DNA of 64,000 bases from assembly GCA_037127315.1 (NCBI GenBank), contig JBBBDQ010001935.1, positions 2,028,501 to 2,092,500 of the forward strand, written 5' to 3'. The stretch's first letter is position 1, and every line of letters begins with the position of its first letter. Below are positions 53,801-59,854 of this stretch, piece by piece. The notes under the pieces were generated by a model. It ran no database searches. It was not told the DNA's origin and worked only from the letters and a program-made list of their open reading frames with translations. Position numbers and translations under genes: made by a program. The stretch comes from Ascarosepion bandense (Eukaryota; Mollusca; Cephalopoda; Sepiida; Sepiidae).

Positions 53801-56490
53801 TATACTTGAAGCTATTACCATATAATTCCAGGTATCCTGTCTTGTATGTACATGCACACACATACATGCTAAAATGACTAATAAAGAAGCCATATACCCC
53901 TATCCTATTTCTTCATTTGGGCAGATTTTGTGAAGTGGAATTTTCACCCACCCCCCACCACCACATACATAAAAATAACAAAAATTATGTTTCGAAGAAA
54001 AGAAACATTAAAGAAAAATGATTGACCTGAGTATTCTAATGTCAGAGTAGTAACAAAATTAAATGTTCATTCATATATTCTCTTTTACTTCAATTGTAGT
54101 TTTGTGGATCCCTATGTTTGAGTAAACACCCTGTTTTTTAAAGTGTGAATAACATCTGTTGGTCTGTGCATTCAAGAGATTTAATAAAGAAAATGTACTC
54201 TCTAGCACATGTTGGATCAGATGGAGGTTTCTCCTACAAAGGGGGATGCAGGTTTGAACTTTGCTAAAGAGCACATACTCTTTATTAAATTTATCAAATA
54301 TGCAGGCTGGTAGATGTCATTTTGACTGCTTAAAACAAAATAACCCCAAAAAGTGAGTTCTAAAGTTATTTGTTGTATATTAATAATATTAAAAGTAGGT
54401 ACCTCCAGTCAATTTTCAATACCTAAATTTAAATTCTAAAAATAAGCTAATCTTCAAGCTTTAAAATTAGCTTTAATTGAGAGCTAAGGGATTAAATTTA
54501 GTAATTCCAGTAAGCAAAATACCCTGGTGTAATTTTAAACCAAAATTATATTGATCGGAATCAAAAATTTTCTGAATTTAAAGTCTTTAAAATTTCAAAT
54601 TTTCCACCATTTTTCATCGATTGGAAACAGAAGCCAATTCTTGGTTTTAAAAAATATTACAAAAATAAAATACACCTCGCTAACACATTATTTTCTTCAA
54701 ATTACTGAATTTAAACTAACTTTAAGTTGACTTCAAACAAGAATTACTTGCTTACTTCCTGAAATGTTTCAAAAAGCATTTCTCAATTACGGTAGCCTTG
54801 TGATCACAGCTGTCATCACCTTATCAGCAGTCGACAATTGATGATTTACAGTATCCAGCCAAAAGTATGGAAGACAAATTTGGTATAAATCTTATTCATA
54901 CAAATCATCTTTTGTTTATTTTTAACTATGTTAAAATGAAAAATTTGACACACTATTTTATAGAATTTTAGTTAGGCTTGTAGGCTTACATTTGAAGATG
55001 TTTTATGAAAAATAAAAATTAAAATATGAAACTTTAAAAAAATTTTACAATTTAATAACAGCAGAGGTAACTCAATAATTTATGAAATGTTATGATATTA
55101 ATTTTTATTTTTAATATTTATTTTTCATATTCTTTTTAGGTACCTCCACAAATTTTTGAATTTCACTTTTTTTTTTCTTTTTTTTTTTTTAAACAAAATT
55201 AAGAAAAATGTAAAAGTTGATTTAAATGTTTAAAGAATGACTTGCAAAACAGGCTGTTGAATTTTATAAACGTCTTGAAGAGACTTGAATCAGAATCAAA
55301 GTGCGGTTTCTGTTGTCTTCCATCTAAGGGGAATAATCCAAAGCACTTGTTAACTTCTAAAATAAATACAGCTCCTATGGAAACTTGTTATGACCCTTAT
55401 AGAACATTGTACTTAAATGAACATATTTACACACAAAAAATTTTTATTTTTGAAAATATATTTGGTGAATGATTTTTATTAAATTTTTCAATTTTTGATA
55501 GGCACTATGAGCATCAATTCTTAACTGAAAAAAAGGGCAACAGTTCTTTTTAAAAGATTTTTAAAACTTCATGAATTATTATAATAATAAACAAAAAAAA
55601 TGAAAACAATTATTTTAAAATTTTATTAGTAATCGAAAAACATGTTTTTTTCAAACTATAATGTTCTTAATTATTATTTATTCCAGCAGTTAAAATCTTA
55701 TTAAGTTATATCAGATTTTTATTGCATTTTTTATTTTGCCCCTTGGAGCAGATTTTTGGATAGTGCCGAAAAATTTAAAATAAAAAAAATAGATGATTTA
55801 TATTCCCAATGAGTCCTACGTTTAACTAATAAAAATATAATTTGCAGCCAATTAAAATTTACTCAAATTTCATGGATTTATGTGGAGTGGGGGTAAGTTT
55901 TTAAAAAAAATTTTTTTTCACCAAGATTTAAAAAAAAGAATAATTTCAAAAATTTCATTCATTTGTGAATGAGTACTGAAAGTTTCATTAAAATCTGAGA
56001 ATTATTTAATTTTTGCGAGAATTTCCAAATTAATGTGTTTGTCACCGAAAAAGTGAGTTACATAAAATTACGTGATTGATTGTAAACAGTTGTAATATTT
56101 TCTGCAATGCTAACTCAAATCAAAACAAAATTTCAAACATGTTAAAAGGGATTCAAAATTTTTTAAAAATAAATAAAAATTACTTTGATCTTTCCTCTTA
56201 ATAATATTATAAACATCTTGAAGGAAAAAGTTTGTTTTAAGTTTTGGACCTTTTTAGATTCATACTATGCTGGTTTTTTGCTATTTAATGGAGATACCTA
56301 ATTAAAAGTGATAGACTTTGAAGAAAATGGAAAAAATAATTTCTCTTTATTTTATTGCTGTTTGTGATATTTATCTTACTTTTTCCTGATTGTTCCTTTT
56401 AGGTGCTATCGATGTTTCAGAAATTATCCATTCCTTCAAAGATCTTGGAGTATATGTTGATCAGGAAGAAGCTGAAAAACTACTACACAG
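4733..56490 (+). CDS. SLC25A24: Calcium-binding mitochondrial carrier, SCaMC family (5' part, exons 1-3)
   Basis: Join of 4733-4903, 21466-21592 and 56403-56490. The family exchanges ATP-Mg for phosphate across the inner mitochondrial membrane and is switched on by Ca2+ bound to an N-terminal EF-hand domain. The join gives about 128 residues with three EF-hand loops (DVNKDGRIDIHD, DTSKDGQVDFAE, DTNQDGAIDVSE). The conserved helix after loop 2 (EFVQYVSEHEKKL) and the stretch IIHSFKDLGVYVDQEEAEKL match the family order. Splice phases agree (0 then 1), and the three exons have consensus donors (GTAAAT, GTAAGT, GTAAAG). The fourth EF-hand and all carrier repeats (PX[DE]XX[KR] motifs) are missing because the gene runs off the window. 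Paralogue choice among SLC25A23/24/25 is uncertain; the symbol stands for the family. Confidence 0.9.
7138..7410 (-). mobile_element. tRNA-derived SINE (family A), minus strand
   Basis: Its reverse complement aligns along its length with the SINE at 39948-40253: GTGGTGCAGTG head, a B-box-like GAGTTCGAATTCC, the central block around ACAGATTGGGTTCTATAG, and the CATGATCGCCCAAGCGTGTA tail. RNA polymerase III-type A and B boxes support the tRNA origin. Confidence 0.65.
7440..7556 (-). mobile_element. tRNA-like SINE (family B) fragment
   Basis: The reverse complement has TTGTTAGTAAGCTTGTCTC and AGTGAGTTTGGTCCC, matching the A and B box regions of the element at 58300-58482. It lies next to the family A SINE in the same orientation. 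Confidence 0.5.
7640..8480 (+). repeat. AT-rich dispersed repeat, segments A and B
   Basis: Segment A (7660-7960) has AGTACTGAAAGTTTCATTAA, TGCAAGAATTTCCAAATT and TTTGGGGACC. Segment B (7965-8480) has GTACCTCCAC, TACTCTGGTGTATTTCAAAT and ATTAATCTGATTTGAA. Both recur in intron 2 in the opposite order (B at 54390-54850, A at 55940-56290), and inverted pieces occur at 3770-4020, 10740-10850 and 11385-11470. No protein homology is visible. Confidence 0.5.
8635..10205. repeat. Pair of inverted AT-rich segments
   Basis: 8635-8775 (CTCTTCACTTAA ... GGTTTTGAAGAATTT ... TTCTTGTAGAAATTGATTAT) and the reverse complement of 10090-10205 match in order. The 1.3 kb between them is AT-rich and unassigned. 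Confidence 0.4.
10208..10320 (-). mobile_element. LINE 3' end (jockey/CR1 family), truncated
   Basis: A T-run at 10208-10229 is followed by CACCCCAAGCAAGGCGAAAA and CAGGGGGCTACGTAAG. Read on the minus strand this is the 3' UTR and poly-A tail of the LINE also seen at 63429 and 61021 and, on the + strand, at 27840-27922. Confidence 0.6.
10740..11470 (-). repeat. Scattered inverted pieces of the AT-rich repeat
   Basis: 10740-10850 matches segment B and 11385-11470 matches segment A on the minus strand (TTGCAAGAATTTACAAAT, GGTTTAATTAAAATC). The sequence between is AT-rich and unassigned. Confidence 0.35.
12590..12795 (-). mobile_element. Degenerate SINE, family A
   Basis: ATCTGATCTATCCTACTATT and AACCTATAACTGTAGGAA align with the central part of the 7138-7410 copy. 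TTTGAATTCACACC marks the decayed B box. Confidence 0.45.
13052..13084. repeat. Poly-T run (33 nt)
   Basis: Uninterrupted T run. Similar long runs occur at 15688-15716, 19360-19395, 42056-42091 and 50777-50815. Confidence 0.9.
13670..13855 (+). mobile_element. RTE-like LINE 3' fragment
   Basis: It contains ATAGGAAGTTGTAGAGAGCC and TCACTCACATTGTGAAGGAT, the decayed equivalent of the conserved C-terminal tail (D-R-K-L-W-R-A-x-I ... K-x-H-G-T) also found at 27980-28060. Frames are broken. Confidence 0.45.
14627..14680. repeat. Perfect 25-bp hairpin with a 4-nt loop
   Basis: Arms 14627-14651 and 14656-14680 are exact reverse complements (GCCATTAATTCTGAAGTAC is the core of the left arm). The loop is AATA, and an A-run follows. 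Confidence 0.8.
16361..16440. repeat. CA and TA microsatellites
   Basis: (CA)n near 16368-16388 and (TA)n at about 16409-16440, abutting the inverted repeat that follows. Confidence 0.9.
16479..16519 (-). ncRNA. Partner hammerhead-like motif, opposite arm
   Basis: On the minus strand: GGAAG, CTGATGA (16514-16508), stem II GGU/ACC flanked by U on both sides, GAAA (16497-16494), TAGGCCTATA, then CGTCC. Stem I has one mismatch against GGAAG. Confidence 0.3.
16612..16652 (+). ncRNA. Candidate type I hammerhead ribozyme motif
   Basis: Stem I strands GGAAG (16612-16616) and CTTCC (16648-16652) pair perfectly and flank the core. CTGATGA is at 16617-16623 and GAAA at 16634-16637. Stem III would be AUA/UAU around a GGCC loop, ending in the UA cleavage dinucleotide (16646-16647). 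The weak point is stem II: GG(UACG)CC with an unpaired U on each side. Short stem III hammerheads are known from Penelope-like elements and animal retrozymes. The copy may be decayed. Confidence 0.4.
16930..17480 (-). pseudogene. RTE-like LINE, C-terminal RT fragment
   Basis: Minus-strand frames give pieces in family order: KYDTKI-like, KDAFQK-NRVLRNRKISLQ, RMLRIP-TKYMSNKKVL, then FRARNKESGLREF. They correspond to the post-YADD thumb and the conserved H-I-M-R-K tail seen at 25740-27100. Many stops and frameshifts. Confidence 0.6.
18519..18662. repeat. Inverted repeat (45-bp arms, 53-bp spacer)
   Basis: Left 18519-18564 and right 18618-18662 are near-complementary (TTACATTGTTTGGACT against AGTCCAAACAATGTAA). 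On the minus strand the spacer holds CTGATGA (18601-18595), GCTG/CAGC and GAAA (18573-18570), another hammerhead-like core. A related single copy (CAAAGATGAGGACAACAGTC) is at 48815-48860. Confidence 0.7.
19119..19819. repeat. Near-perfect ~700-bp palindrome
   Basis: Left arm 19119-19461 and right arm 19494-19819 are inverted copies separated by 32 bp. They differ at only a few sites and in homopolymer length (36 T at 19360-19395 against 17 A at 19560-19576). Each arm contains CTGAAGA, a 6-bp hairpin GGCTCA/TGAGCC and GAAA. Open frames over the arms are chance. Inside intron 1 it would fold into about 325 bp of double-stranded RNA. Confidence 0.9.
20785..20950 (+). pseudogene. Jockey/CR1-type LINE RT fragment
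   Basis: It encodes SADMKIKDYIGSIARSAAKK, then VGSLCHMRHLFF, the region after the RT palm in this LINE family. A matching AGCTGACATGAAGTGGAAAG is in the large copy at 39258-39285. It ends at a TA microsatellite. Confidence 0.6.
20949..20981. repeat. (TA)n microsatellite
   Basis: About 16 TA units followed by TTA repeats and T-runs. Confidence 0.9.
21466..21592 (+). CDS. SLC25A24: SCaMC exon 2: EF-hand 2 and start of EF-hand 3
   Basis: It is preceded by a pyrimidine-rich tract and TTGCAG and followed by GTAAGT. The exon is 127 nt (42 codons plus one base, phase 1). It encodes RFFERTDTSKDGQVDFAEFV and continues through a helix with HEKKLKLFF to the first half of loop 3 (DTNQD). Loop 2 is canonical (D, S, D, G, V and E at positions 1, 3, 5, 6, 8 and 12). 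The HEKKL helix is a hallmark of the SCaMC regulatory domain. The upstream AG lies right after a (T)n/TTTTCT tract typical of a strong acceptor. Confidence 0.92.
24150..25985 (+). pseudogene. RTE/BovB-like LINE: endonuclease and RT relic
   Basis: The endonuclease part is at 24220-24560: TIIMGDLNAKI (metal-binding Asn/Asp region of APE-type nucleases) and CRSDHLPAVFY (catalytic SDH). An RT part follows: KMNGGKNTAGLDGIEMEML, FIDYTEAFDKVRYKDILELL, RIIQNLYKEQT, a decayed YADD (YVED, near 25580) and a late CWTISS-type stretch. These parts copy RNA into DNA at a nicked target in living relatives. Stops, frameshifts and the damaged catalytic box show it is dead. Similar LINEs gave rise to the CFDP2-like proteins often annotated in animals. 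Confidence 0.8.
25985..27240 (+). pseudogene. Second tandem copy of the RTE-like LINE RT domain
   Basis: Right after the first copy's thumb region (TEMGFYRRI) the sequence jumps back to an earlier RT block: MNRACSRIRTEIGQGQ, DYAKACDKVHHKDLIEMLGN, then a thumb with QKFKCLGSVLTA and RLETTEMWFYRRILRI. The tail RESNTHRMDRGEE is near 26990-27030. Same orientation, so it is a tandem duplication or a second insertion. Broken frames. Confidence 0.7.
27240..28062 (+). pseudogene. Third RTE-like LINE tail, split by another LINE
   Basis: 27245-27400 repeats the late block KSFILKIRKRWLGFFGHIMG. The family's final block (AIEKLVRNT-like, then KLWRAVIAYALKGSGT) appears only at 27930-28060, after the 27430-27922 insertion. 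A further trace of the same tail is at 28680-28710. Confidence 0.6.
27400..27922 (+). mobile_element. 5'-truncated jockey/CR1-type LINE, C-terminus and poly-A
   Basis: It encodes the C-terminal signature CKFYSGSFFSRTSRLWNSLP, then CFPDSYNLQKFK. A 3' UTR with TATGTAACCCCCCTTCACAA and AAATGCCTTG follows, then an A-run at 27911-27922. It is inserted into the RTE-like LINE, so it is younger than that element. Confidence 0.75.
28499..28541. repeat. (AT)n microsatellite
   Basis: Over 20 AT units. Confidence 0.95.
29278..29770 (+). pseudogene. Penelope-like element RT relic
   Basis: A 125-residue open frame (29278-29655) contains VVQYLDVELNLQ (the conserved xFLDV motif late in the palm), a variable stretch, then YKRALIEEGHKTKLEF. 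After a stop, KRNMVWFTPP (NIIWFNPPF-like) and VNKYNQNVYQV follow near 29670-29750. That order is typical of Penelope-like reverse transcriptases. The catalytic YxDD box and the GIY-YIG domain are not seen. Confidence 0.65.
31410..31616 (+). pseudogene. LINE RT fingers region leading into array unit 1
   Basis: This open frame encodes SNLDPHKACGHVGILVIVIK, then CTPELVHVLSKLYNKCLAAF, then TACWKSSSCSGFKNSG and LSNPSNY, stopping at TGA. It keeps the intact frame through the RT fingers motifs, unlike most later units, because units 1 and 2 retain an extra C (CATCATCCTG) that other units lack. Confidence 0.7.
31483..38641 (+). repeat. Tandem satellite array, about 40 units of ~181 bp
   Basis: Successive starts of the block CTGAATTGGTTCATGTTC occur at 31483, 31665, 31846, 32016 and so on to 38460, with a partial start at 38642. 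Spacing is 164-189 bp (mean 179); the consensus I assembled is 181 bp. Each unit is a copy of one RT segment from PELVHVLSKLYNK to KALINAE. All units share the in-unit stop (TATTGACC), so the founder was already broken. Because 181 is not a multiple of three the frame shifts each unit, which explains the many overlapping look-alike open frames. Units near 37040-37560 are the most diverged. Confidence 0.95.
39769..40731 (+). mobile_element. Mariner transposon relic with both terminal repeats
   Basis: The terminal repeats at 39769-39790 and 40710-40731 (ACAYATCACTCAATAAATCC and its complement) match and are flanked by TA. The leader and ATG (39944) are followed at once by a SINE. Transposase resumes near 40268 (LFIDYLEK, EYYIALLVRLKKEIAK) and reaches VIFHQDNTLCHKL and HSPDLAPRDYWPFADLK, the second and third catalytic Asp regions. 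The N-terminal and first Asp regions are deleted. Confidence 0.85.
39948..40253 (+). mobile_element. tRNA-derived SINE (family A) inside the mariner
   Basis: The head has TGGTGCAGTGGATATCAGC (A box) and AGTTCAAATTCC at 40001-40012 (B box). The body has GGACAGACTGGGTTCTATAG and TCTTCTGCCCAGTCAGTCAT, and the tail has AAGCGTGTATCACATATGGC. It is colinear with the minus-strand copy at 7138-7410. Confidence 0.75.
40987..41530 (+). mobile_element. Possible LTR with TATA promoter
   Basis: The block begins TGTTGGGATCATG and has TATATAAG at 41357-41364 with a GC-richer stretch after it, the layout of an LTR promoter. It lies 1.4 kb upstream of the gypsy gag relic in the same orientation. The 3' boundary and a matching second LTR are not visible. 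Confidence 0.35.
41692..41957 (+). repeat. Two-copy tandem repeat of ~134 bp
   Basis: GCAGCTAA starts at 41692 and 41826. The shared pieces GCAATGTGATRGCCTTGTGT and CAGTAACCA/CTAAGCAACCA-type ends show a degenerate direct duplication, possibly retroelement leader sequence. Confidence 0.55.
42056..42091. repeat. Poly-T run (36 nt)
   Basis: Uninterrupted T run, followed about 50 bp later by a short (GA)n. Confidence 0.9.
42905..43690 (+). pseudogene. Ty3/gypsy gag relic
   Basis: A Gln-rich start (CAA/CAG-rich 42920-43000) leads to EFVYNPDEGITFPAYYRRYE, then RDCSHWNDEEKVCLLLRKL and EHEKYVNFILAKNPG. CEKFKLNEF is near 43412-43440. This is the capsid-like region of animal gypsy elements that assembles the particle. 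Frameshifts after 43400 break it. Zinc knuckles follow only after the 43700-44340 insert. Confidence 0.75.
43700..44340 (+). mobile_element. Insert between gag and its zinc knuckles, possible LTR
   Basis: It separates the capsid region from zinc-knuckle-like sequence at 44440-44540 (CCGGKHFKSNC). It starts near TGTTGTAAGGGA (43742), with a GGACTC/GAGTCC hairpin (43751-43767). It also has TTCTTTATATACAC near 44121 and two perfect nGAAnnTTCn or nTTCnnGAAn heat-shock-like sites (about 43851-43860 and 43885-43894). Target-site duplications are not evident. Confidence 0.35.
44440..45790 (+). pseudogene. Ty3/gypsy zinc knuckle, protease and RT relic
   Basis: In order: a damaged CCHC knuckle (CCGGKHFKSNC), a protease remnant (KFVFVEIN, LQLNTEFDITII where active forms have Asp-Thr/Ser-Gly or similar), then the 189-residue open frame 44789-45358. 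That frame has FPEVFWEGLGTCTKTKAKFE, KLKRSVPFA, LEKIGVISKIDYSEGASPTV and YDYPLPNLEEIFA, the linker and fingers of gypsy RT. The palm follows in broken frames (LNLSVAYLQV, LLAVNTHRGLSKFN, LEYLG-like near 45690). The YLDD box is lost. Same element as the gag at 42905. Confidence 0.8.
46118..46187. repeat. Hairpin with ~31-bp arms and 7-nt loop
   Basis: Left arm 46118-46149 (AGGCTGATGAGAAAAATTTG ...) and right arm 46157-46187 pair with about four mismatches; the loop is AATATTA. The size resembles a microRNA precursor or a tiny foldback element. Confidence 0.65.
47885..47985 (-). repeat. Hammerhead-like motif repeat
   Basis: The minus strand carries CTGATGAG (47949-47942), about 40 nt, then GGACCGAAACATG (GAAA at 47901-47898). 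This is the same core order as at 16.5, 18.6 and 19.4 kb. No matching inverted arm is seen. Confidence 0.35.
48355..48640 (+). mobile_element. tRNA-like SINE, degenerate
   Basis: The B-box-like AAGTTCAATTCCTGA (48424-48438) is followed by GACATGAATCCATCTTCCCC and CCAAATCCAAATCCAGTG. It is partly similar to family A (AATCCATCTCTTCCC at 40066-40080). Confidence 0.45.
49456..49500. repeat. Short inverted repeat, 18-bp arms
   Basis: ATAGTTTGGCTCATCAAC (49461-49478), two bases, then GTTGATGAGTCAAACTAT (49481-49498). One G-T difference. Confidence 0.75.
50777..50815. repeat. Poly-T run (39 nt)
   Basis: Longest homopolymer in the window. Confidence 0.9.
52740..53770 (+). other. Unassigned, less AT-rich, possibly coding-derived region
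   Basis: Frames give stretches such as LEGCGRPFTCEVTTLERAYS with HLNQEEAPIRP (52797-52900), and a 73-residue open frame at 53543-53764, without a family I recognise. Composition is closer to decayed coding sequence than to the surrounding intron. It may be a relic of an unidentified mobile element. Confidence 0.25.
54380..56290 (+). repeat. AT-rich dispersed repeat, segments B then A
   Basis: Segment B is at 54390-54850 (GGTACCTCCAGTC, TACCCTGGTGTAATTT, TTGATCGGAAT). Segment A is at 55940-56290 (AGTACTGAAAGTTTCATTAA, GCGAGAATTTCCAAATTA, TTTTGGACC). They match intron 1 copies at 7640-8480 in reversed segment order. The middle (54850-55940) is AT-rich and unassigned. The repeat ends about 110 bp before exon 3. 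Confidence 0.5.
56403..56490 (+). CDS. SLC25A24: SCaMC exon 3: end of EF-hand 3 and linker helix
   Basis: The acceptor is CCTTTTAG and the donor is GTAAAG. It is 88 nt, entering in phase 1 and leaving in phase 2. It completes loop 3 (G-AIDVSE) and encodes IIHSFKDLGVYVDQEEAEKL, which corresponds to the family segment between EF-hands 3 and 4. The last partial codon (AG) must be completed by an exon beyond the window. No other exon of the gene is visible between 56490 and 64000. Confidence 0.92.
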
Positions 56491-56699
56491 GTAAAGTTTT
56501 TTTTTTTCTGTTTTCTTTACTCTTAATGTGAAACAAAAGTAAAACTTTCATTTTTACCCTAATTGGTATCTTTGCCCAAGTAGACTGGTGATTTCCACCC
56601 AGCCACCATTAAAACTCTGAAAATAGTTTTTAATTTTTATTTTTTTAATGAAAGTGGGCTGAACATTTCATAGGCTGGTGTATGAAGGGTAATGCTGGA

Positions 56700-57490
56700 G
56701 CCGTGGAATCTTACATGCATCAATCTCAATTCTTCTTATCAATAACTGCATTGTTTCTTTCTAGGAAAACTAACATCTGATTATCAAAGAAGACCATTTT
56801 GTTGGGCAAATAGTCATCAACAGCAGATTTCACTGCGATACTGGTTCCCAGCCAAATGTTAAGGATCAGATGAATAGGGAGGATGATCTAAAAGCCATAG
56901 TCAAGCACAGCAGCCATTGGAACCAAGGACATGCATATTGTAGCATTGTCCTGATGAAACAACTTCCCTCGCCCTTCATCAGTTTTTTTGGGTGTTTCAT
57001 TTTGATAGCCTTTTGTTACTGTTTCAGCATGTTGGCATAGTACTATCCATTGCCAGTGTGGCCCTCTTGGAGATAGTCTTTGGGAATGCAAAAGGCACTG
57101 AGGCCATCACTTCGCTGCAGATGAAATGACTGTAGCTGCTTTTGTAGCAGATGAGGAGTGTTTCCACTGCATGGATTGTTTCTGGCTCAGTGACCAATGC
57201 AACACTCCTCTTGCCTCCAAACAATTTCAGATTATCCTGTGATGTAATCAGCCTGGTACACTGATCAGGTGTCAGAAGATTTGAAACCTACAAAGCAGAA
57301 ATCTTTGTTATACCAAATTCATCGTCCAGAATATTTTCAATTCTCTCAAAAGATGCTTATAGCATTGGCTATTTTATTCATAGTCAGTTGCCTGACTTCC
57401 AAACCTTATCATCTTCAAAATTCTTCCTTCCCCAAATTCAGTTGTCCACTTTTGCACTGTTGATAAAGCTTTTTTTTTTTGCGGGGGGAG
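56700..57490 (-). pseudogene. Mariner-like transposase relic, second subfamily
   Basis: Minus-strand frames give ENILDDEFGITKISAL, VSNLLTPDQ, LKLFGGK, then after a gap GYQNETP, GKLFHQDNATICMSLVPMAA, VLDYGF and SAVDDYL. FHQDN marks the second catalytic Asp region. DDEFGITKIS differs from the mariner at 39769, so this is another subfamily. Stops and frameshifts throughout; no terminal repeats found. Confidence 0.6.
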
Positions 57491-58126
57491 GGGGGGGGTC
57501 ATCACCTAATGTAGCAATCATGTCAACGTAAATGTTCTTTGGGGTTAAACTCTTTTTCTGTAGGTACTTGATAATACCACAATGCCAAATTTTGTCTATT
57601 CTCAAGAAAGGTCACTACTAGTTACTGTTAAAGTTTTCTTAGAATAGTCAGATTTTAGTTTACCTGGAAACAAACAATGCATTTATGAAGAACAGTTGCA
57701 ATTTATGCATGTAAGCTTTCACAACTCTAGCATCACTCCTTCATAGTTAGCCTATGAACTTTTCAGTCTAAATGTTGTTTTTTTCTTTTTATATCTAAAA
57801 ATTACTTATTTTTATTAGAACTACATATTAAATTATTTAGTTACAGATTATTGTTCGCATCTTTATCACAATGTTTCATATGTGCTCTTTATAAGATGAT
57901 TAGGGATCTGGATAAACTTCAGGGAATTTGATACTGAATCCTTTTCTTAATTTATGAGAGGTAGATTGTTCTCGTTCTGCTATCCGCGTCAAAGGATAGT
58001 GTCTAGTTCTTGTTTAATACTGCTTGGTTATTGCTTGCACCATTTCCTCCAAGATCAAGTGCTCACTCCAAGAACTGAGCAGGACTAAAATAAGAACAAG
58101 GCGAAATATCTTTTGGCGAGAACAGT

Positions 58127-58200
58127 CTGATGAAGCCTGGCAGACACAATAGTCAAAATGTTGAGATAACAACAAAGATGGGAAAAATAGTGTCTGTGCA
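58127..58200 (+). repeat. Degenerate hammerhead-like motif
   Basis: CTGATGA (58127-58133), AAGCCTGGCAGACAC, then GTCAAAATGTTG, where intact relatives would have GAAA. ACAACAAAGATG follows, as at 48825 and 18615. Confidence 0.3.
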
Positions 58201-58299
58201 AATAAAGATCGTTCTTCATCACCAAATTAAATATTAAATTCAATATTAAATTTAAAAAAAAATCATCCATTACGCCCAATGCTGTTTTATGGCAGCATT

Positions 58300-58482
58300 T
58301 TGCTGTTTCCATGGGGCAGGGTTGTTAGTTCTGCGCCCAAACCTCAAAGTGATTTCTAAGCATAGCTTAGATGTGTCGCATGGCCGAAAGCAAGGGACAC
58401 CCAGTGAGGATTGAACTCACTACTCAATTGTAATGATTCAAGCGAGACAAGCTTACTAACCATTACACCACCGCTAGGTGCC
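58300..58482 (-). mobile_element. tRNA-like SINE (family B)
   Basis: The minus strand from 58482 reads GGCACCTAGCGGTGGTGTAA, then TGGTTAGTAAGC (A box region) and GTGAGTTCAATCCTCACTGG (B box and T arm). The 40-nt distance between boxes and the long non-tRNA body beyond 58390 argue for a SINE rather than a functional tRNA. A related fragment is at 7440-7556. Confidence 0.6.
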
Positions 58483-59189
58483 TTAAATATTAAATATTCT
58501 GAATTTATTCAAATTTAAATTACTATATATTTTCTAAGTAGTTAGAAAAATGAGACTATTATTTTTCCACATGAAGTGGTTGACATTCAGTTATTTCTGG
58601 TGGTTCTGTTTGAATTTTAATAAAACTAAATATAAAAATGATGTTTTTAGCAAACCCTCAAAACTTCAGTTTTTGTTTCAAATATTCTTTTTATTGGTAT
58701 ATAAAAACAATGGTGTTCAATATAATTTTGATGAATTGCAAAACTAAATTTAAAATTTTTTTTTCTTTTATTTTGTTGTTAATGTTACTTATTTAAAAGA
58801 CTAGCTTACACATGCTGTCCAAAATAGCATATATGAAATTAATATTTTAAGCCCTTATTTTTATTAGGGTTTTCACATGCAAGTCTTTAAATATTTCTAA
58901 TTATTATTGTTGGTTTTTACTCTTTCATAGTCACTTCACCTCCCATTGAACAACAAATGTAAGAATACACATGGCATACATACATACATACACACACAGA
59001 TGGTTGATTTGAATTAATTTAAATAAGAAATATGGAATAAAAGTCGGATGACAATAAAATTATTACCAGCAACTGAAAAGAATTGTTTATTGGAAATGGT
59101 ATTAACTATCACAATTAAAATAATAGCCAACACCTTATCTAGTTGTAATTGTTCCTCTATTCTTTACAAGTTCTTCTGTGATGAAAAGA

Positions 59190-59820
59190 CATTCTATTGA
59201 AATATTAGCCCTAAATCAGAAATGTCTAAATATAGGCTGAGGAAACCTAGTCTTAAAATTCATTGAGATAAACTCAAGCAACCATGAACAAGCCATATCC
59301 ATCAAGGCTGCACCCTTGATCCCACTGGGTACAGTAATTGCAGGTAGTGCCTCATTCAGATGGGGTTCAAAGAGCAGACTGGTACCAAAGTCTCTTCCCC
59401 TGGCTCATTTCCCCGGACAGTTTAAGGAGATATGGCCTATCTTGTTGCACCATTAGCAATGTATTCAATGTTTCTGCCTTTCAATGTGTGGTTCAGTGTA
59501 GTCCTTTTTCAAAATGATTAGCACCATTGCAATGGCGACACGTGTGAACGCCCCGTAGGGAGCTTTTTCATCCCATCCTGTATCATTCATGCTGCTGCAA
59601 CTCTGGTCTTTAAAAATTACCTATGTTTGAACCAACAGCTGGTCATTTGCTAGTATATTCATCCAGGTCAAAGCGTGAAGAAGCTGCTTTACTTGCCCTG
59701 ACAATCCCCTTATGAACGCACACATCACTTATTCAGCCAAATAATACTGCAAGTATTTATTTGCAACTCTGCTAAGTATATGTTGACTGATTCCCCTTGG
59801 CGAAGCTGTCACTCAGTAAA
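59190..59820 (-). pseudogene. Gypsy-type gag and protease relic
   Basis: Minus-strand order: gag end (ASPRGISQHILSRVANKYL, then CAFIRGLSGQVKQLLHAL at 59730-59650). Two damaged zinc knuckles follow (CRHCNGANHFEK; CNKIGHISLNCPG in another frame, 59560-59420). Then a protease-like stretch has ITVPSGIKGAALMDMACSWL (59340-59270), with DMACS where active elements have DTGCS. Frameshifted; unrelated in sequence to the gag at 42905. Confidence 0.6.
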
Positions 59821-59854
59821 CTGCTCATATATAACATTATCCCTAATCTTCTTC

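Larger units (their letters stand above)
21593..56402 (+). other. Intron 2 of the SCaMC gene (34.8 kb)
   Basis: Begins GTAAGT and ends CCTTTTAG. It hosts nearly all the large mobile elements of the window (RTE-like LINE, Penelope relic, jockey/CR1 LINE with its satellite, mariner, gypsy gag-pol). Stretches where I recognise nothing include 21700-24100, 28100-29270, 29780-31250 (except possible SINE-like sequence near 30150-30310), 45800-47880, 48900-52700 and 53800-54380. Confidence 0.85.

Noticed and set aside
58390..58482. A tRNA gene on the minus strand
   Set aside because: A and B boxes are present, but the spacing and arms do not fold as a standard cloverleaf and the similarity extends into a SINE body also seen at 7440.
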